A stretch of 46,350 bases of DNA from Caulobacteraceae bacterium (GCA_947378235.1 CANCJE010000005.1:1-46350); one strand, 5' to 3'. Counted from the stretch's first letter, positions 8,420 to 17,748 are shown. Numbers and translations: made by a program. Notes: generated from the letters alone by a model not told the origin.

Positions 8420-9783
8420 CTCTCCATATCGGCCTCGATCGTCCTGCGCGCTGCCCAAAAGCAGCCTGCAGCGATCAGGTTAAAGCCCATTGAGATGATC
8501 AGTGCCCAGCGCACGCCCTCGGCTGTGCCCAGATTTAGGCCGACCGAGAATCCATCACTCATCAGGCCCACGACCAGCGGACCCAGGCCCAAGCCGATCA
8601 GATTGATGACGAAGAGCATGACCGCTGAAGCGGTCGCCCGTGTATTGACCGGAGCAATGCTCTGGGCCGTAGCATAGACCGGTCCGTACCACAGCGATCC
8701 AAAGGCCGCCGTGACGATGAAGATCGCTAGGGTCAGCACGGCACTGTGCAGATTGATGGCGAACAGAAAGATCGGGATATTGATAAGGGCAGCAACGGCC
8801 GGAACCACCATCCATCCGCGCAGGTCCTTCTTGGCATAGTGATCGGCCAATTGACCGCCAATATAGGTCCCGATCACCCCGCCAATACCCCCGACCAAAC
8901 CAAGGGCCAGCCCCAGAAAACCACCCGATTTTAAGCCGAACATCGCGGCCAAGGCAGCGATTTCCTCGGTATGGTTGCGATAGAAGAACGAGGCGGTAAA
9001 GGGCGCATGGCCATAGCCGATAAAGGCCTTAATCGCGGCGGCCGAGGCCACCAGCCCGAAGGTCTTCTTGCTGGCCAAGGTCTTGAGCGCTTGGCGATAG
9101 GTCACCTTGGGCGCGACTGCCGCCTGAACTGCGGCGACCGCCTTCTTGACCCGAGGTTCGATCAGGGTGAAGGCCGCTATGAGCGCAAACAGGACCCCCG
9201 GCAAACCGCAAACGATAAAGGCCATGCGCCAGCCATAGGCATCGGCGACGATTCCGCCAACGGCCAAGCCAACCAGCGATCCCAAGGGCGTGCCCAAGGA
9301 ATAGAAGGCAAGGGCCGAGGCCCGTTGCTCGCGCGGCACATAGTCGGCGATCAAGGAGTGGGCCGCAGGGGTACAGCCCGCCTCGCCCACCCCGACACCC
9401 ACGCGGGCTAGGAGCAGTTGGGCAAAATTCTGAGCCAGGCCGCAGGCTGCCGTCATCAAGGACCAGACCGTCAAGGACACGGCAATAATGGCGGGACGGT
9501 TGCGTCGCTCGGCTAACTGAGCAATCGGCAGGCCGAGCAGAGTGTAGAAGATCGCAAAGGCTAGCCCCGTCAACAGTCCAAGCTGCCAATCCATCAAGCC
9601 CAGCTCGATCTTGATCGGCTCAACCAAGATGCTGATCACGCTGCGATCAATGAAATTCAGGATGTAGATGATCAATAAAACGACCATGGCGTAACGCCTA
9701 TAGCCATCGGAAACGAGCGGAACCTGTTGATCGTCAAGCGGCACCACAGATGCCATCGGCGCGTCCAAGGTCGCGTCGGTCAT
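8416..9783 (-). CDS. MFS transporter, spinster-like
   Basis: A 455-residue inner-membrane protein with about 12 hydrophobic segments. Start ATG 9783 is preferred over the TTG at 9789 because GGAGAG lies at proper distance only for the ATG. The first half carries NFIDRSVISILVEPIK and the loop AERRNRPAII, followed by RVGVGVGEAGCTPAAHS, a signature of the spinster group of the major facilitator superfamily. Members move sphingolipids, organic acids or aromatic and steroid-like acids, mostly by proton exchange. Its position between acyl-CoA dehydrogenase genes suggests uptake or export of the cluster's substrate. Stop codons of this gene and the convergent dehydrogenase share a CTAG. Confidence 0.87.
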   Translation of the reverse strand: MTDATLDAPMASVVPLDDQQVPLVSDGYRRYAMVVLLIIYILNFIDRSVISILVEPIKIELGLMDWQLGLLTGLAFAIFYTLLGLPIAQLAERRNRPAIIAVSLTVWSLMTAACGLAQNFAQLLLARVGVGVGEAGCTPAAHSLIADYVPREQRASALAFYSLGTPLGSLVGLAVGGIVADAYGWRMAFIVCGLPGVLFALIAAFTLIEPRVKKAVAAVQAAVAPKVTYRQALKTLASKKTFGLVASAAAIKAFIGYGHAPFTASFFYRNHTEEIAALAAMFGLKSGGFLGLALGLVGGIGGVIGTYIGGQLADHYAKKDLRGWMVVPAVAALINIPIFLFAINLHSAVLTLAIFIVTAAFGSLWYGPVYATAQSIAPVNTRATASAVMLFVINLIGLGLGPLVVGLMSDGFSVGLNLGTAEGVRWALIISMGFNLIAAGCFWAARRTIEADMES

Positions 9784-9920
9784 GCTCAATCTCTCCCTAA
9801 GGCCTCCGCGTTGGAAGGCTGCGGTCCTGCGACCGTCATTTTTGGTTTGATCAGCCTGACGGATATAAGGGGTTCACGCTAGGGCCTATAGACCACGATT
9901 TAGTGATCGATGAAGCGTCG

Positions 9921-11126
9921 TTACAGGCCTGCTAGGAGTTGATGGGCGATGACGTTGCGCTGGGTCTCGCTGGTGCCGGAATAGATGGTCGCGGCCCGCA
10001 CGCAAAGATGCTTAGCTGTAGCCTTGGCCCCAACATCCAGCTCAGCGCCGGCAAGGCCTATGGCCTCTAGGGTCGCGGCAGCCTGCGGTCCGGCCACCTC
10101 CATGGCCAACTCCGCCACCCGCTGGTGCAACTCGCTGCCAGTCAGTTTGAGCATAGACGGCAAGGCTTGGTCTCCAAGGCGCACGGGACCGGCCGCGAAG
10201 CCAGACAGTTCCAACTGCTCAAAAGCTTCCAACTCGATCAGCAGTCCCGCGAGCCGGGTACGAACCGAGGGCTCCAGCCTGTCACCCGCCGCCGCCACAG
10301 CCTCTGCTGTGCGGCGTAAGACCCGCCCCACCAAGGCGGCGGGTGTGTTGTTCGAGCGCGCCAGCTGCATTAGGCGTTTAGCCATCGTCCAGCCGTCATT
10401 TTCTGCGCCGATGCGCTGCGCCACTGGCACACGCACATCGTCAAAAAAGACCTGATTGAACTCATGGTCCCCGGCCAGACCGATGATCGGTTTGACCGAG
10501 AGGCCGGGACTGGCCATGTCGATGAGCAGGAAGGTCAGGCCCTGCTGGCGTTTGCCGCTGTCATTGGTGCGGACAATGGCGAACATCCAGTTGGCATGGT
10601 GGGCTCCTGTGGTCCAGATCTTAGAGCCGTTGACGATATAGTACTCGCCGTCCCGCACCGCCCGCGTCGAGATCGCGGCCAGATCAGACCCCGCCCCCGG
10701 CTCTGAAAAACCTTGGCACCAAAGATCGCGGCCAGACAGCATGGGGGTCAAGAACCGCGCGCGCTGCTCGGGCGTACCCTGCTCGATCAGCAGGGGCCCA
10801 AGGCTTCGGATACCGCCGACAAACAACACCGGCGCATCTTGGCGGGCACATTCACGGTCGAACAGAAACCTCTGACGCGCACTCCAACCTGTCCCACCAA
10901 AGGCCACAGGCCAAGCCGGCGCAATCCAGCCGCGCTCAAAGAGCCTTCTGTGCCAGACCTTGCAGGCCTCGATGTCTGAATGGACGCCCAAGGTCTCGCG
11001 TCCTGCTTGGCGCAGGTCCGGGGTCAAGGCCTGATCAAAGAATGCCCGCACAACAGCCAGAAAACCCGCATCATCTTGCGGCATCTGGTCGGGCTGTACG
11101 GCCGAGGCAATGGCTCGGTGGATCAT
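9921..11126 (-). CDS. Acyl-CoA dehydrogenase lacking both usual catalytic glutamates
   Basis: The 401-residue protein has the complete fold (WCQGFSEPGAGSDLA at 136-150, WTTG at 171-174, YSGTSETQRN near the C-terminus), starting at ATG 11126 with AGGGAG 6 bases ahead. It differs from its two neighbours at the helix where they carry E246: here the segment reads RLMQLARSN with A256. The medium-chain position before the GT is serine. In mycobacterial ChsE4-ChsE5-type alpha2beta2 dehydrogenases one subunit is similarly without the base, so this may be the partner subunit of one of the other two dehydrogenases. It is followed after 137 bp by the MFS gene and preceded by the hydratase gene on the same strand. 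Confidence 0.88.
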   Translation of the reverse strand: MIHRAIASAVQPDQMPQDDAGFLAVVRAFFDQALTPDLRQAGRETLGVHSDIEACKVWHRRLFERGWIAPAWPVAFGGTGWSARQRFLFDRECARQDAPVLFVGGIRSLGPLLIEQGTPEQRARFLTPMLSGRDLWCQGFSEPGAGSDLAAISTRAVRDGEYYIVNGSKIWTTGAHHANWMFAIVRTNDSGKRQQGLTFLLIDMASPGLSVKPIIGLAGDHEFNQVFFDDVRVPVAQRIGAENDGWTMAKRLMQLARSNNTPAALVGRVLRRTAEAVAAAGDRLEPSVRTRLAGLLIELEAFEQLELSGFAAGPVRLGDQALPSMLKLTGSELHQRVAELAMEVAGPQAAATLEAIGLAGAELDVGAKATAKHLCVRAATIYSGTSETQRNVIAHQLLAGL

Positions 11127-11237
11127 GGCCTTCTCCCTGCGCCTTGGTTTGGCACTGGAAAAAGGCTGAGCGCTTAGGGTTAGGGGGTCAACGTGACCGC
11201 ATGTCGCCGGGGGCGCGACATATTGGCCCCCAGACGA

Positions 11238-12038
11238 CTATCGCCCGGTGAAAATGGCTGGTCGCTTTTCGAGGAAGCTTTTGACGCCTTCGCGGTGATC
11301 TTCGGTCTCGAACAGGCGATAGATGATCTCGATGGCCCAACTGCCGACCTCGCGCGGATCGCCGTTGGTGGTACGGCGAAGCCCCTGCTTCATGTAACGC
11401 AGCGCGAGCGGTGGATTGGCGGCAATGCGTGCGGCCATGGCCTTGGCGCGGGGCATCAGATCAGCGTGGGGCACAGTCTCGGTAACCAATCCGATCCGTT
11501 CAGCCTCGACCGCATTGATCGGATCACCCGTAAAGAGCAGTTCCGCAGCCTTGGCTGGCCCGACAATCGACGGCAGTTTCCAAAGCCCGCCGACATCACA
11601 GATCAAGCCACGCTTGATGAAAAGTTCAGCAAAAACAGCTTTTTCAGAGGCTATTCTAATATCCGCATAGAGCGCCAACTCCATACCCCAGCCGACTGCC
11701 GAGCCATTGACGGCGGCAATGACCGGCTTTTCACAGTCGATAGCGGCCATAGCGGCTGGCGTAGGTTCAAAGCGGACCCGAACGGGACGCGGGGTCTTGG
11801 GGGTCTCACCCGTCATCATTTCTTTGACGTCTTCGCCCGAGCAAAAGGCGGGATCAGAGCCCGTGACGATGACGCATCGGACCTCTGGATCGGCATTGGC
11901 ATGTTTGAAAGCCGCCTCAACCTCGGCATAGGCGCGCGGGTTCAGGGCGTTGCGCCGCTCTGGCCGGTTGAGGGTAATCTGGGCAACATGATTCTGCACC
12001 TCATAGAGCAGACATTCGAAGTCAGCGATCTGGATCAT
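11238..12038 (-). CDS. Enoyl-CoA hydratase/isomerase family protein (crotonase fold)
   Basis: The 266-residue protein begins at ATG 12038 with GGGAGG 5 bases ahead. Oxyanion-hole segments are FCSGEDV near 65-71 and NGSAVGWGMEL at 111-121. E120 matches the first catalytic glutamate of rat mitochondrial hydratase (E144), but the place of the second (E164) is F140. The C-terminal REGVKSFLEKRPAIF is typical of the superfamily. Loss of one acid is common in crotonase relatives with isomerase, hydrolase or retro-aldol chemistry, so simple hydration should not be assumed. It is upstream of the dehydrogenase at 11126 on the same strand and probably acts on the enoyl-CoA made by it. Confidence 0.88.
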   Translation of the reverse strand: MIQIADFECLLYEVQNHVAQITLNRPERRNALNPRAYAEVEAAFKHANADPEVRCVIVTGSDPAFCSGEDVKEMMTGETPKTPRPVRVRFEPTPAAMAAIDCEKPVIAAVNGSAVGWGMELALYADIRIASEKAVFAELFIKRGLICDVGGLWKLPSIVGPAKAAELLFTGDPINAVEAERIGLVTETVPHADLMPRAKAMAARIAANPPLALRYMKQGLRRTTNGDPREVGSWAIEIIYRLFETEDHREGVKSFLEKRPAIFTGR

Positions 12039-12110
12039 GGCGGCCTCCCGGCGCTTTGCGCGCTCTGAACAGTAGACTGGCGGCCCGCCTCCCTGCAGGC
12101 CGCCACGATA

Positions 12111-12476
12111 TTACATGGTGTAAACGCAGATCTTGTTGCCATCCGGGTCGCGGAAATAGGCACCGTAGAAGGTTCCGGTACGAATACCCGGCGCGCCATC
12201 ATCGGTCGCGCCCGCAGCGATAGCCTTGGCATAGACCCGATCAACATGCTCGTGCGAAGTTCCAGCCAGCGAAATCATCGTGCCATTGCCTGCCGTGGCG
12301 GACTCGCCATTATAGGGCTTACAGATGGCCAACATGGCACCGCCTGCTTTTGACGCATAGCCCTGCATCCGGTCGCTTCCAAAGGCGCGGCCTGCACCCA
12401 TCTCTGCCAGCACCGCATCATAGAAGGTCAAGGCCCGGTCGAAATCGTTCGTCCCGATGGTCAAATATCCAATCAT
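12111..12476 (-). CDS. VOC-family (glyoxalase/bleomycin resistance-like) protein
   Basis: A 121-residue vicinal-oxygen-chelate protein with two beta-alpha-beta-beta-beta units: the first begins MIGYLTIGTNDFDRALTFYDAVL, and the second ends in the characteristic YFRDPDGNKICVY (about 107-119). The metal-ligand glutamate expected at the end of the last strand is not evident, since the strand ends in CVYTM. The protein may therefore bind rather than catalyse. AAAAGGA lies 8 bases ahead of the ATG. Related alphaproteobacterial proteins are usually annotated only as VOC family. It follows the P1 peptidase gene after about 150 bp. Confidence 0.8.
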   Translation of the reverse strand: MIGYLTIGTNDFDRALTFYDAVLAEMGAGRAFGSDRMQGYASKAGGAMLAICKPYNGESATAGNGTMISLAGTSHEHVDRVYAKAIAAGATDDGAPGIRTGTFYGAYFRDPDGNKICVYTM

Positions 12477-12629
12477 TCGTCATGTCCTTTTGGCGCAACA
12501 TTTCGCCACGCATTTTTTTGAGCCCCCATCATTCATAGGTGCAGAAGAAATTTGTGGTCTGACCAACGAACAGGCAAGCGAAACCTCGAGGGTCACGCAG
12601 GGGCACCCGTCTGAAAATAGGCGTCTTGG

Positions 12630-13631
12630 TCAGATCCTATCGCTGTTGGCGCAATAGACCGAGCGGGCAATGGCTCTGGCCAGACAGTCGGCGGCAGCCG
12701 AACCGATCAGGGTCAATTGGAGCAGCCGTTCAGGGCCTTCACCGATGTCGGCGGTTCCGCCGCTGAGGGCAAAGACCGTGTCGCCATCAAAAGGAGCATG
12801 AACGGGACGAATGGCCCTAGCCAACCCATCCTGAGCCATCATGGCCAAGCGCTTGGCCTCGGCCTTGGTCAGTCGGGCAGAGACCGCCACTACGGCTAAG
12901 GTCGTGTTGGCCCCCGGCGTTAGCCGTCCCGCTGCGCGCAGTCGGCCAAGTTCTGGCAAGGGATCAGTGACCGGATCGCTCGCACCGGGCCTGTGCCCGC
13001 CAAACTCCTTGTCGATTTCGAAGGGCCAGGCCCAATAGGTCTGGCCATCTGGCATAAAGACCGAGCCGACCGGATTGGTCGCGACAATGGCCCCCACCAT
13101 CAGACCACCACCAAGATCGAGCGACGTCGAGCCAATACCGCCCTTGGCCAAGCCCGCCATCGCCCCTCGCCCAGCCCCGACAGCGCCCATATCAAAGGTC
13201 GTGGAGGCCGCTGCTACCGAAGCTCGGCCAAGCGCCTCATAGGGGGGATTGAGCCCCCAATCCTTATCGCCTTCATTGCCCAGATCATGCAGCACGGCGG
13301 CGGGGACAATGGGGATTGCGGGCGTGGTCGGTTTCAGCCTCAGCCCAATATTCCGGTGCGATAGGGCCGTGGTCACGCCATCGGCAGCCGCAAGGCCGAA
13401 TACCGAACCGCCCGTCAGAACGACCCCATGAATGACATCAACGAAGTTTTCTGGCGCGAGGGCCTCGGTCTCGCGCGATCCTGGGCCACCACCGCGTACG
13501 TCGACCGCGCCGGTCCAGTCGCCGTGACATAGGACCGTCGTCACGCCGGTCATGACCCGTTCATCGGTGGCATGGCCGACCATGATACCCGGAACGTCCG
13601 TGATCAGGTTCAATGGTCCCGGTCGATACAT
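12630..13631 (-). CDS. P1-family (S58/DmpA-NylC) self-processing aminopeptidase/amidase
   Basis: The 333-residue protein has the DmpA/NylC N-terminal-nucleophile fold: PGIMVGHATD near 14-23, VLCHGDWTGAVDVRGGGPG at about 33-51, the ligand-loop VVLTGGSVFGL near 70-80, and LAKGGIGSTS at 161-170. Members cleave themselves to free a nucleophile. Here the site is probably between N242 and T243 (GANTTLAVV), as in nylon-oligomer hydrolase NylC, whereas DmpA itself uses Gly-Ser. Substrates in the family are N-terminal amino acid amides, beta-peptides or cyclic/linear amides. The ATG at 13631 has an AGGGA site 8 bases ahead. The true substrate is unknown; a cytosolic enzyme is expected because no signal peptide is seen. 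Confidence 0.88.
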   Translation of the reverse strand: MYRPGPLNLITDVPGIMVGHATDERVMTGVTTVLCHGDWTGAVDVRGGGPGSRETEALAPENFVDVIHGVVLTGGSVFGLAAADGVTTALSHRNIGLRLKPTTPAIPIVPAAVLHDLGNEGDKDWGLNPPYEALGRASVAAASTTFDMGAVGAGRGAMAGLAKGGIGSTSLDLGGGLMVGAIVATNPVGSVFMPDGQTYWAWPFEIDKEFGGHRPGASDPVTDPLPELGRLRAAGRLTPGANTTLAVVAVSARLTKAEAKRLAMMAQDGLARAIRPVHAPFDGDTVFALSGGTADIGEGPERLLQLTLIGSAAADCLARAIARSVYCANSDRI

Positions 13632-13718
13632 CCGCTCATCCCTGCCCCGCCCTCGCCATCGGGCGAAGGTTTGGCCAAAGGCTTGGCCTGATCACAGCAG
13701 AGCCGTCAAGTCCACAGC

Positions 13719-14012
13719 TTAGGCCGCGTGGGGCCATCCAGAGTGGTTGAGCCATTCGCGTGCCGCGCGCTGCGCCTCGGCGACATCGGCATGGTCCATC
13801 TCTTGGCTCAACTCCTTGCGGTAAATCTTTGCCTCGAGCGATCCGCGCATGGCCGCCAGATTGAACATCATATGGGCCGACACATAGTCGAGGGGCATAC
13901 CGCCTTGGCCCGTAGAATAGAGCATGCCCATACGGAAAAGTTCGTCCGCTGAACAGTCCATGGCAGGCACTGGAATCCCAACTATCGAGGGGGTTTCTGA
14001 ATGAAGTTGCAT
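13719..14012 (-). CDS. Small Sel1-like repeat protein
   Basis: From the ATG at 14012 (GGGAA 9 bases ahead) the product is 97 residues; a GTG at 14087 would add 25 residues without a good ribosome site. The core, ELFRMGMLYSTGQG followed by DYVSAHMMFNLAAMRGS, is one Sel1-type helical hairpin unit, and the rest is a helical tail with many acidic residues and a C-terminal DVAEAQRAAREWL. Sel1-like proteins are protein-protein interaction scaffolds. No catalytic residues or signal peptide are seen. It is transcribed away from the RcnB-like gene. The specific role is unknown. Confidence 0.7.
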   Translation of the reverse strand: MQLHSETPSIVGIPVPAMDCSADELFRMGMLYSTGQGGMPLDYVSAHMMFNLAAMRGSLEAKIYRKELSQEMDHADVAEAQRAAREWLNHSGWPHAA

Positions 14013-14160
14013 GACGTCGGTTCCCGTTCTGAGCGCCGCAAGCCCTTTTAGCCTATAGGCGTCGATGTCTACGGCACCACCAAACACCCAGCCTGTAAAA
14101 ATATGGTTAAGGATAATTTCCCCAACCTTTTAGGCACCAGAACCTTCAGACGGAGGCCAG

Positions 14161-14316
14161 ATGCTCACCATGCGAATGGTCAATAGGAGCAAGTTTTGGG
14201 CGGTCCGACTCATCGGCGCGGCAACCTCAGCTAACCGCACCATTCAGACGGGGTTCAGACGCGGGCGCTCATGGTCAAGGCGATCGAGGGACGATCCTAA
14301 AGGACAAAGACCATGA
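14161..14316 (+). CDS. Possible 51-residue leader ORF overlapping the RcnB-like start
   Basis: An ATG at 14161 preceded by GGAGG at 4 bases opens a 51-codon frame that ends in a TGA overlapping the next gene's ATG (ATGA at 14313-14316). The product is strongly basic (many Arg) and lacks a signal or domain. Such an arrangement allows translational coupling, but the downstream gene has its own AAAGGA site, and no codon-bias support can be computed here. It may be a chance frame. Confidence 0.25.
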   Translation: MLTMRMVNRSKFWAVRLIGAATSANRTIQTGFRRGRSWSRRSRDDPKGQRP

Positions 14317-14753
14317 CCCGTCTGACCAAACCTTTTCTGATATTCGCCGCCTTGGCCAGCCTTGCCATCCCATCTTGGGCTGCCGCTGACCCCGACCACC
14401 GCGACCGCGACGGCTCACGCTGGGAACAGCAGAGAGAGGGCCGCGATGAGCGCCAGGACGAGCGCCGAGACGAGCGCCGGGATGACCGTGACCGCTTCGC
14501 TCCCCCGCCCCGCGCCTTTGCGCCGCCGATGACCTATGGCTATGACAGCTACCGTCACGATCATGGCCGTCGTCACTGGCAACGGGGGCAATATATGAGC
14601 CCCTATGGGCGGACCTATGTCGTCTACGACTATGGGCGCTATCGCCTGCGCCCCCCGCCGCGCGGGTTCGTCTGGGTAAGAGCCGATAATGACTATCTGC
14701 TCGTCGCTGCGGCAACCGGCGTGATCTTCGATGTGATCCGCGGCGGATGGTAG
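14313..14753 (+). CDS. RcnB-family secreted protein
   Basis: A 146-residue exported protein. Residues 1-25 form a clear signal peptide ending in an Ala-rich AxA site before DPDHRD. A low-complexity charged segment follows (about 28-60, repeated DER and DRR units), then a compact domain with HWQRGQYMSPYGRTYVVYDY near 87-106, RLRPPPRGFVWVRADNDYLL, and a hydrophobic end. This Tyr/Arg-rich domain with the PPRGxxWVR signature is the RcnB fold, whose E. coli member is periplasmic and tunes nickel/cobalt efflux. No rcnA or metal pump is adjacent, so a metal role is not shown. AAAGGA lies 8 bases ahead of the ATG, and a strong terminator follows. Confidence 0.82.
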   Translation: MTRLTKPFLIFAALASLAIPSWAAADPDHRDRDGSRWEQQREGRDERQDERRDERRDDRDRFAPPPRAFAPPMTYGYDSYRHDHGRRHWQRGQYMSPYGRTYVVYDYGRYRLRPPPRGFVWVRADNDYLLVAAATGVIFDVIRGGW

Positions 14754-14760
14754 ATAAGAA

Positions 14761-14792
14761 AAAGGCCCCAGAGCGCAAACTCTGGGGCCTTT
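14761..14792. terminator. Bidirectional intrinsic terminator between the RcnB-like gene and gatB
   Basis: A perfect 13-bp stem (14761-14773 with 14780-14792; core GGCCCCAGAG) encloses the loop CGCAAA. A run of T follows the right arm on the plus strand, and A before the left arm serves the minus strand, so it can stop both convergent transcripts. Confidence 0.9.
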
Positions 14793-14812
14793 GATCTGTT
14801 CAAGCCGAGGCC

Positions 14813-16273
14813 TTAGAGGCCCAGCTTGACCTTCAAGATCTCATTGACGGCCGCCGGATTGGCCTTGCCGCCCGTATCACGCATGACCTGCCCGACGAAC
14901 CAGCCCAAGGCTTGAGGCCGTTCCTTCGCCGCCTCGACCTTGTCGGGGTTGGCGGCCATGATCTTGTCGATCGATGCCTCGATGGCCCCCGTATCGGTGA
15001 TCTGGACCAGACCGAACTTCTCAACCACCTGAGCGGGGGTGCCTTCACCGGCCCACATATGGTCGAACACCTCTTTGGCGATCTTGGACGAGATCACCCC
15101 GTCCTCGATCAGCTTGACCAGACCGGCAATGTCTTCCGGCGGGATCGGGCTGGTTTCGATGTCGCCGCCATTTTCCGCCAAACGACCCAACAGATTATTG
15201 ACCGTCCAGTTGGCTACCAGCTTGGCATCGCGCCCGGCTGCTGCCTGCTCATAGAAGGCTGCCCGCGCCTGATCGGCGACCAGAACGCCCGCATCATAGT
15301 GCGACAGGCCGTACTGGCTTTCGAACCGCTTGCGCTTTGGGTCAGGCAGTTCGGGCAGGCTGTCCTTGATCGACTGGACCCAAGCGGGGTCCAGAACCAG
15401 AGGCAAGAGGTCAGGATCAGGGAAGTAGCGATAGTCGTGCGCCTCTTCCTTGGACCTCATGGAGCGGGTTTCGATCTTGGTCGGGTCGAACAGTCGGGTT
15501 TCCTGATGGATGGAGCCGCCATCTTCCAAGATTTCAATCTGCCGGCGGGCCTCATATTCGATGGCCTGCTGGATATAGCGATAGGAATTGACGTTCTTGA
15601 TCTCGCAGCGCGTGCCCAGTTCCGCACCCGGACGACGGACCGAGACATTGACGTCAGCGCGCAGGTTGCCTTTCTCCATATCGCCGTCACAAGCGCCGAG
15701 ATAGCGAAGAATGGTTCTAATCTTTTTGACGTAACTAGCCGCCTCGTCTGAACTTCTCATGTCTGGCTTGGACACGATCTCCATCAGGGCTGTGCCCGCG
15801 CGGTTGAGGTCAACATAGGTGAAGTTGGGGTCCAGATCGTGGATCGACTTGCCGGCATCCTGCTCCAGATGCAGCCGCTCGACCCCGACGACGAAGATCG
15901 TGCCGTCATCCCGTTCGACCTCGACCACGCCTTCACCGACGATCGGGTCCTTGAACTGGCTGATCTGATAGCCCTGCGGCAGGTCGGGATAGAAATAGTT
16001 CTTGCGGTCAAAGCGAGACCACAGATTGATCTGGGCATTGAGGCCAAGGCCCGCCCTCACCGCCTGCTCGACGCAGTGCCGATTGATCACGGGCAACATG
16101 CCGGGCATGGCCGCATCGACCAGAGCCACCTGCTCATTAGGACCCGCGCCAAAGCCCACCGCCGCGCCGCTGAACAGCTTGGAGTTCGAGGCCACCTGAG
16201 CGTGGATTTCCAAGCCCAGAACAATTTCCCAAGGTCCCGTGCGGCCTTGAATCAGTTTGGATTTCTCGCTCAT
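14813..16273 (-). CDS. gatB: Aspartyl/glutamyl-tRNA(Asn/Gln) amidotransferase subunit B
   Basis: The 486-residue protein has the GatB cradle domain (GLEIHAQ near 19-25, the Mg/ATP site region with [15 protein letters not shown], and [19 protein letters not shown]) and a C-terminal helical plus YqeY-like tail with [20 protein letters not shown]. GatB binds the misacylated tRNA and phosphorylates the Glu or Asp side chain with ATP inside the GatCAB complex. The start is ATG 16273, two bases after the gatA stop; GTG codons further upstream lie inside gatA. It is the last gene of gatC-gatA-gatB. Confidence 0.97.
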   Translation of the reverse strand: MSEKSKLIQGRTGPWEIVLGLEIHAQVASNSKLFSGAAVGFGAGPNEQVALVDAAMPGMLPVINRHCVEQAVRAGLGLNAQINLWSRFDRKNYFYPDLPQGYQISQFKDPIVGEGVVEVERDDGTIFVVGVERLHLEQDAGKSIHDLDPNFTYVDLNRAGTALMEIVSKPDMRSSDEAASYVKKIRTILRYLGACDGDMEKGNLRADVNVSVRRPGAELGTRCEIKNVNSYRYIQQAIEYEARRQIEILEDGGSIHQETRLFDPTKIETRSMRSKEEAHDYRYFPDPDLLPLVLDPAWVQSIKDSLPELPDPKRKRFESQYGLSHYDAGVLVADQARAAFYEQAAAGRDAKLVANWTVNNLLGRLAENGGDIETSPIPPEDIAGLVKLIEDGVISSKIAKEVFDHMWAGEGTPAQVVEKFGLVQITDTGAIEASIDKIMAANPDKVEAAKERPQALGWFVGQVMRDTGGKANPAAVNEILKVKLGL

Positions 16274-16275
16274 GC

Positions 16276-17748
16276 TCACCACCACCTGTCCGCCTTGGCT
16301 GTAAAGCCAGCGGCCTTTTCCAGTGCTCCGGCCAGAGAGAACAGGGTTCCCTCATCTAGGGCCCGTCCGATCAATTGCAGGCCCAAAGGCAAGCCCTGCG
16401 CATCCCGGCCAGCGGGCAGCGACAGGCCCGGCAAACCGGCCAGATTGGTCGTCACGGTGAAAATATCGTTCAGATACATCGCTATCGGATCATCCGACTG
16501 CTCTCCCAGCGCAAAGGCCGCCGACGGGGCCGTCGGGGTCAAGAGCGCGTCGCAGGTCTGCCAAGCCTGATCGAAATCATCGGCGATCCGACGGCGAACC
16601 TTCTGGGCCTTGAGATAATAGGCATCGTAATAGCCTGCCGACAGCACATAGGTGCCGATCAGGATGCGACGCTTGACCTCTTCGCCAAAGCCTTGGGCAC
16701 GGCTTTCTTCATAGACATCGGTCAAGGACGGACCGCCCGCCCGCAGGCCATAGCGCATGCCGTCATAACGGGCCAGATTGGAGGATGCCTCCGCCGGAGC
16801 GACAATATAGTAGGCGGGCAGCGCATATTTGGTGTGGGGCAAAGAGACCTCGACGATCTCACAACCCGCATCCTTGAGCCAAGCAATACCATCGGCCCAC
16901 AGCTTTTCGATCTCGGCGGGCATGCCGGGGACGCGATATTCCTTGGGCACACCGATGCGCAGCCCCTTAACGGACTTTCCGACATAGCTTGCGAAATCAG
17001 GCACTTCGACCGGCAAGCTCGTCGAATCTTTCACATCATGACCGCTCATGGAACGCAGCATGATGGCGGCGTCCTCGACCGTCTTGGCGATGGGCCCGGC
17101 CTGATCCAGCGACGAGGCGAAGGCGATGATGCCCCAGCGCGAACAGCGGCCATAGGTCGGCTTGATACCGACCGTTCCGGTGAAGGAAGCGGGCTGACGG
17201 ATCGAGCCACCCGTATCGGTGGCGGTGGCCGCTAGACAAAGGTCCGCCGCCGTGGCCGCCGCAGAACCGCCTGACGAGCCGCCAGGGGTCAGGGCGGCGT
17301 CTGAGCCACTGCGCCGCCACGGGTTGATCACCGGACCAAAGGCCGAGGTTTCGTTGGACGAGCCCATGGCAAATTCATCAAGGTTCAACTTGCCCAGCAT
17401 CACCGCCCCATCGCGCCAAAGCTGGCTGGTGACGGTCGATTCATAGGCAGGCACGAAATTGCCAAGGATCTTGGAGGCGGCGGTCGAGCGCACCCCCTCG
17501 GTGCAGAACAGGTCCTTAATGCCCAGCGGCGCGCCCTCAAGGGCCCCGCCCTCGCCGCGTGCCAGACGGGCGTCTGACTCTGCGGCCATGGCCAGCGCAT
17601 GATCCGGCGTTTCCAGCACATAGGCGTTCAAGCCCCGCGCCTGTTCGATGGCCTCAATATGGGCCTTGGTAATGTCCACCGACGAGAAGTCGCGGGCCTT
17701 CAGGCCAGCCAATGCCGCCTTCAGGGTGAGTTTGGTTAGGTCGCTCAT
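16276..17748 (-). CDS. gatA: Aspartyl/glutamyl-tRNA(Asn/Gln) amidotransferase subunit A
   Basis: This 490-residue amidase-signature protein has the Ser-cisSer-Lys triad in place: K78 in [10 protein letters not shown]158 in PGGSSGGS, and nucleophile S182 in DTGGSIRQP. It hydrolyses glutamine and passes ammonia through a channel to GatB, giving Gln-tRNA(Gln) or Asn-tRNA(Asn). The length is normal. Its ATG directly abuts the gatC stop (17749), and its own stop is 2 bp before gatB, so the three are translationally tied. No internal defect is visible. Confidence 0.97.
   Translation of the reverse strand: MSDLTKLTLKAALAGLKARDFSSVDITKAHIEAIEQARGLNAYVLETPDHALAMAAESDARLARGEGGALEGAPLGIKDLFCTEGVRSTAASKILGNFVPAYESTVTSQLWRDGAVMLGKLNLDEFAMGSSNETSAFGPVINPWRRSGSDAALTPGGSSGGSAAATAADLCLAATATDTGGSIRQPASFTGTVGIKPTYGRCSRWGIIAFASSLDQAGPIAKTVEDAAIMLRSMSGHDVKDSTSLPVEVPDFASYVGKSVKGLRIGVPKEYRVPGMPAEIEKLWADGIAWLKDAGCEIVEVSLPHTKYALPAYYIVAPAEASSNLARYDGMRYGLRAGGPSLTDVYEESRAQGFGEEVKRRILIGTYVLSAGYYDAYYLKAQKVRRRIADDFDQAWQTCDALLTPTAPSAAFALGEQSDDPIAMYLNDIFTVTTNLAGLPGLSLPAGRDAQGLPLGLQLIGRALDEGTLFSLAGALEKAAGFTAKADRWW

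Noticed and set aside
11193-12068. 291-codon plus-strand frame opposite the enoyl-CoA hydratase gene
   Set aside because: Shadow of a gene with clear crotonase motifs; no domain of its own.
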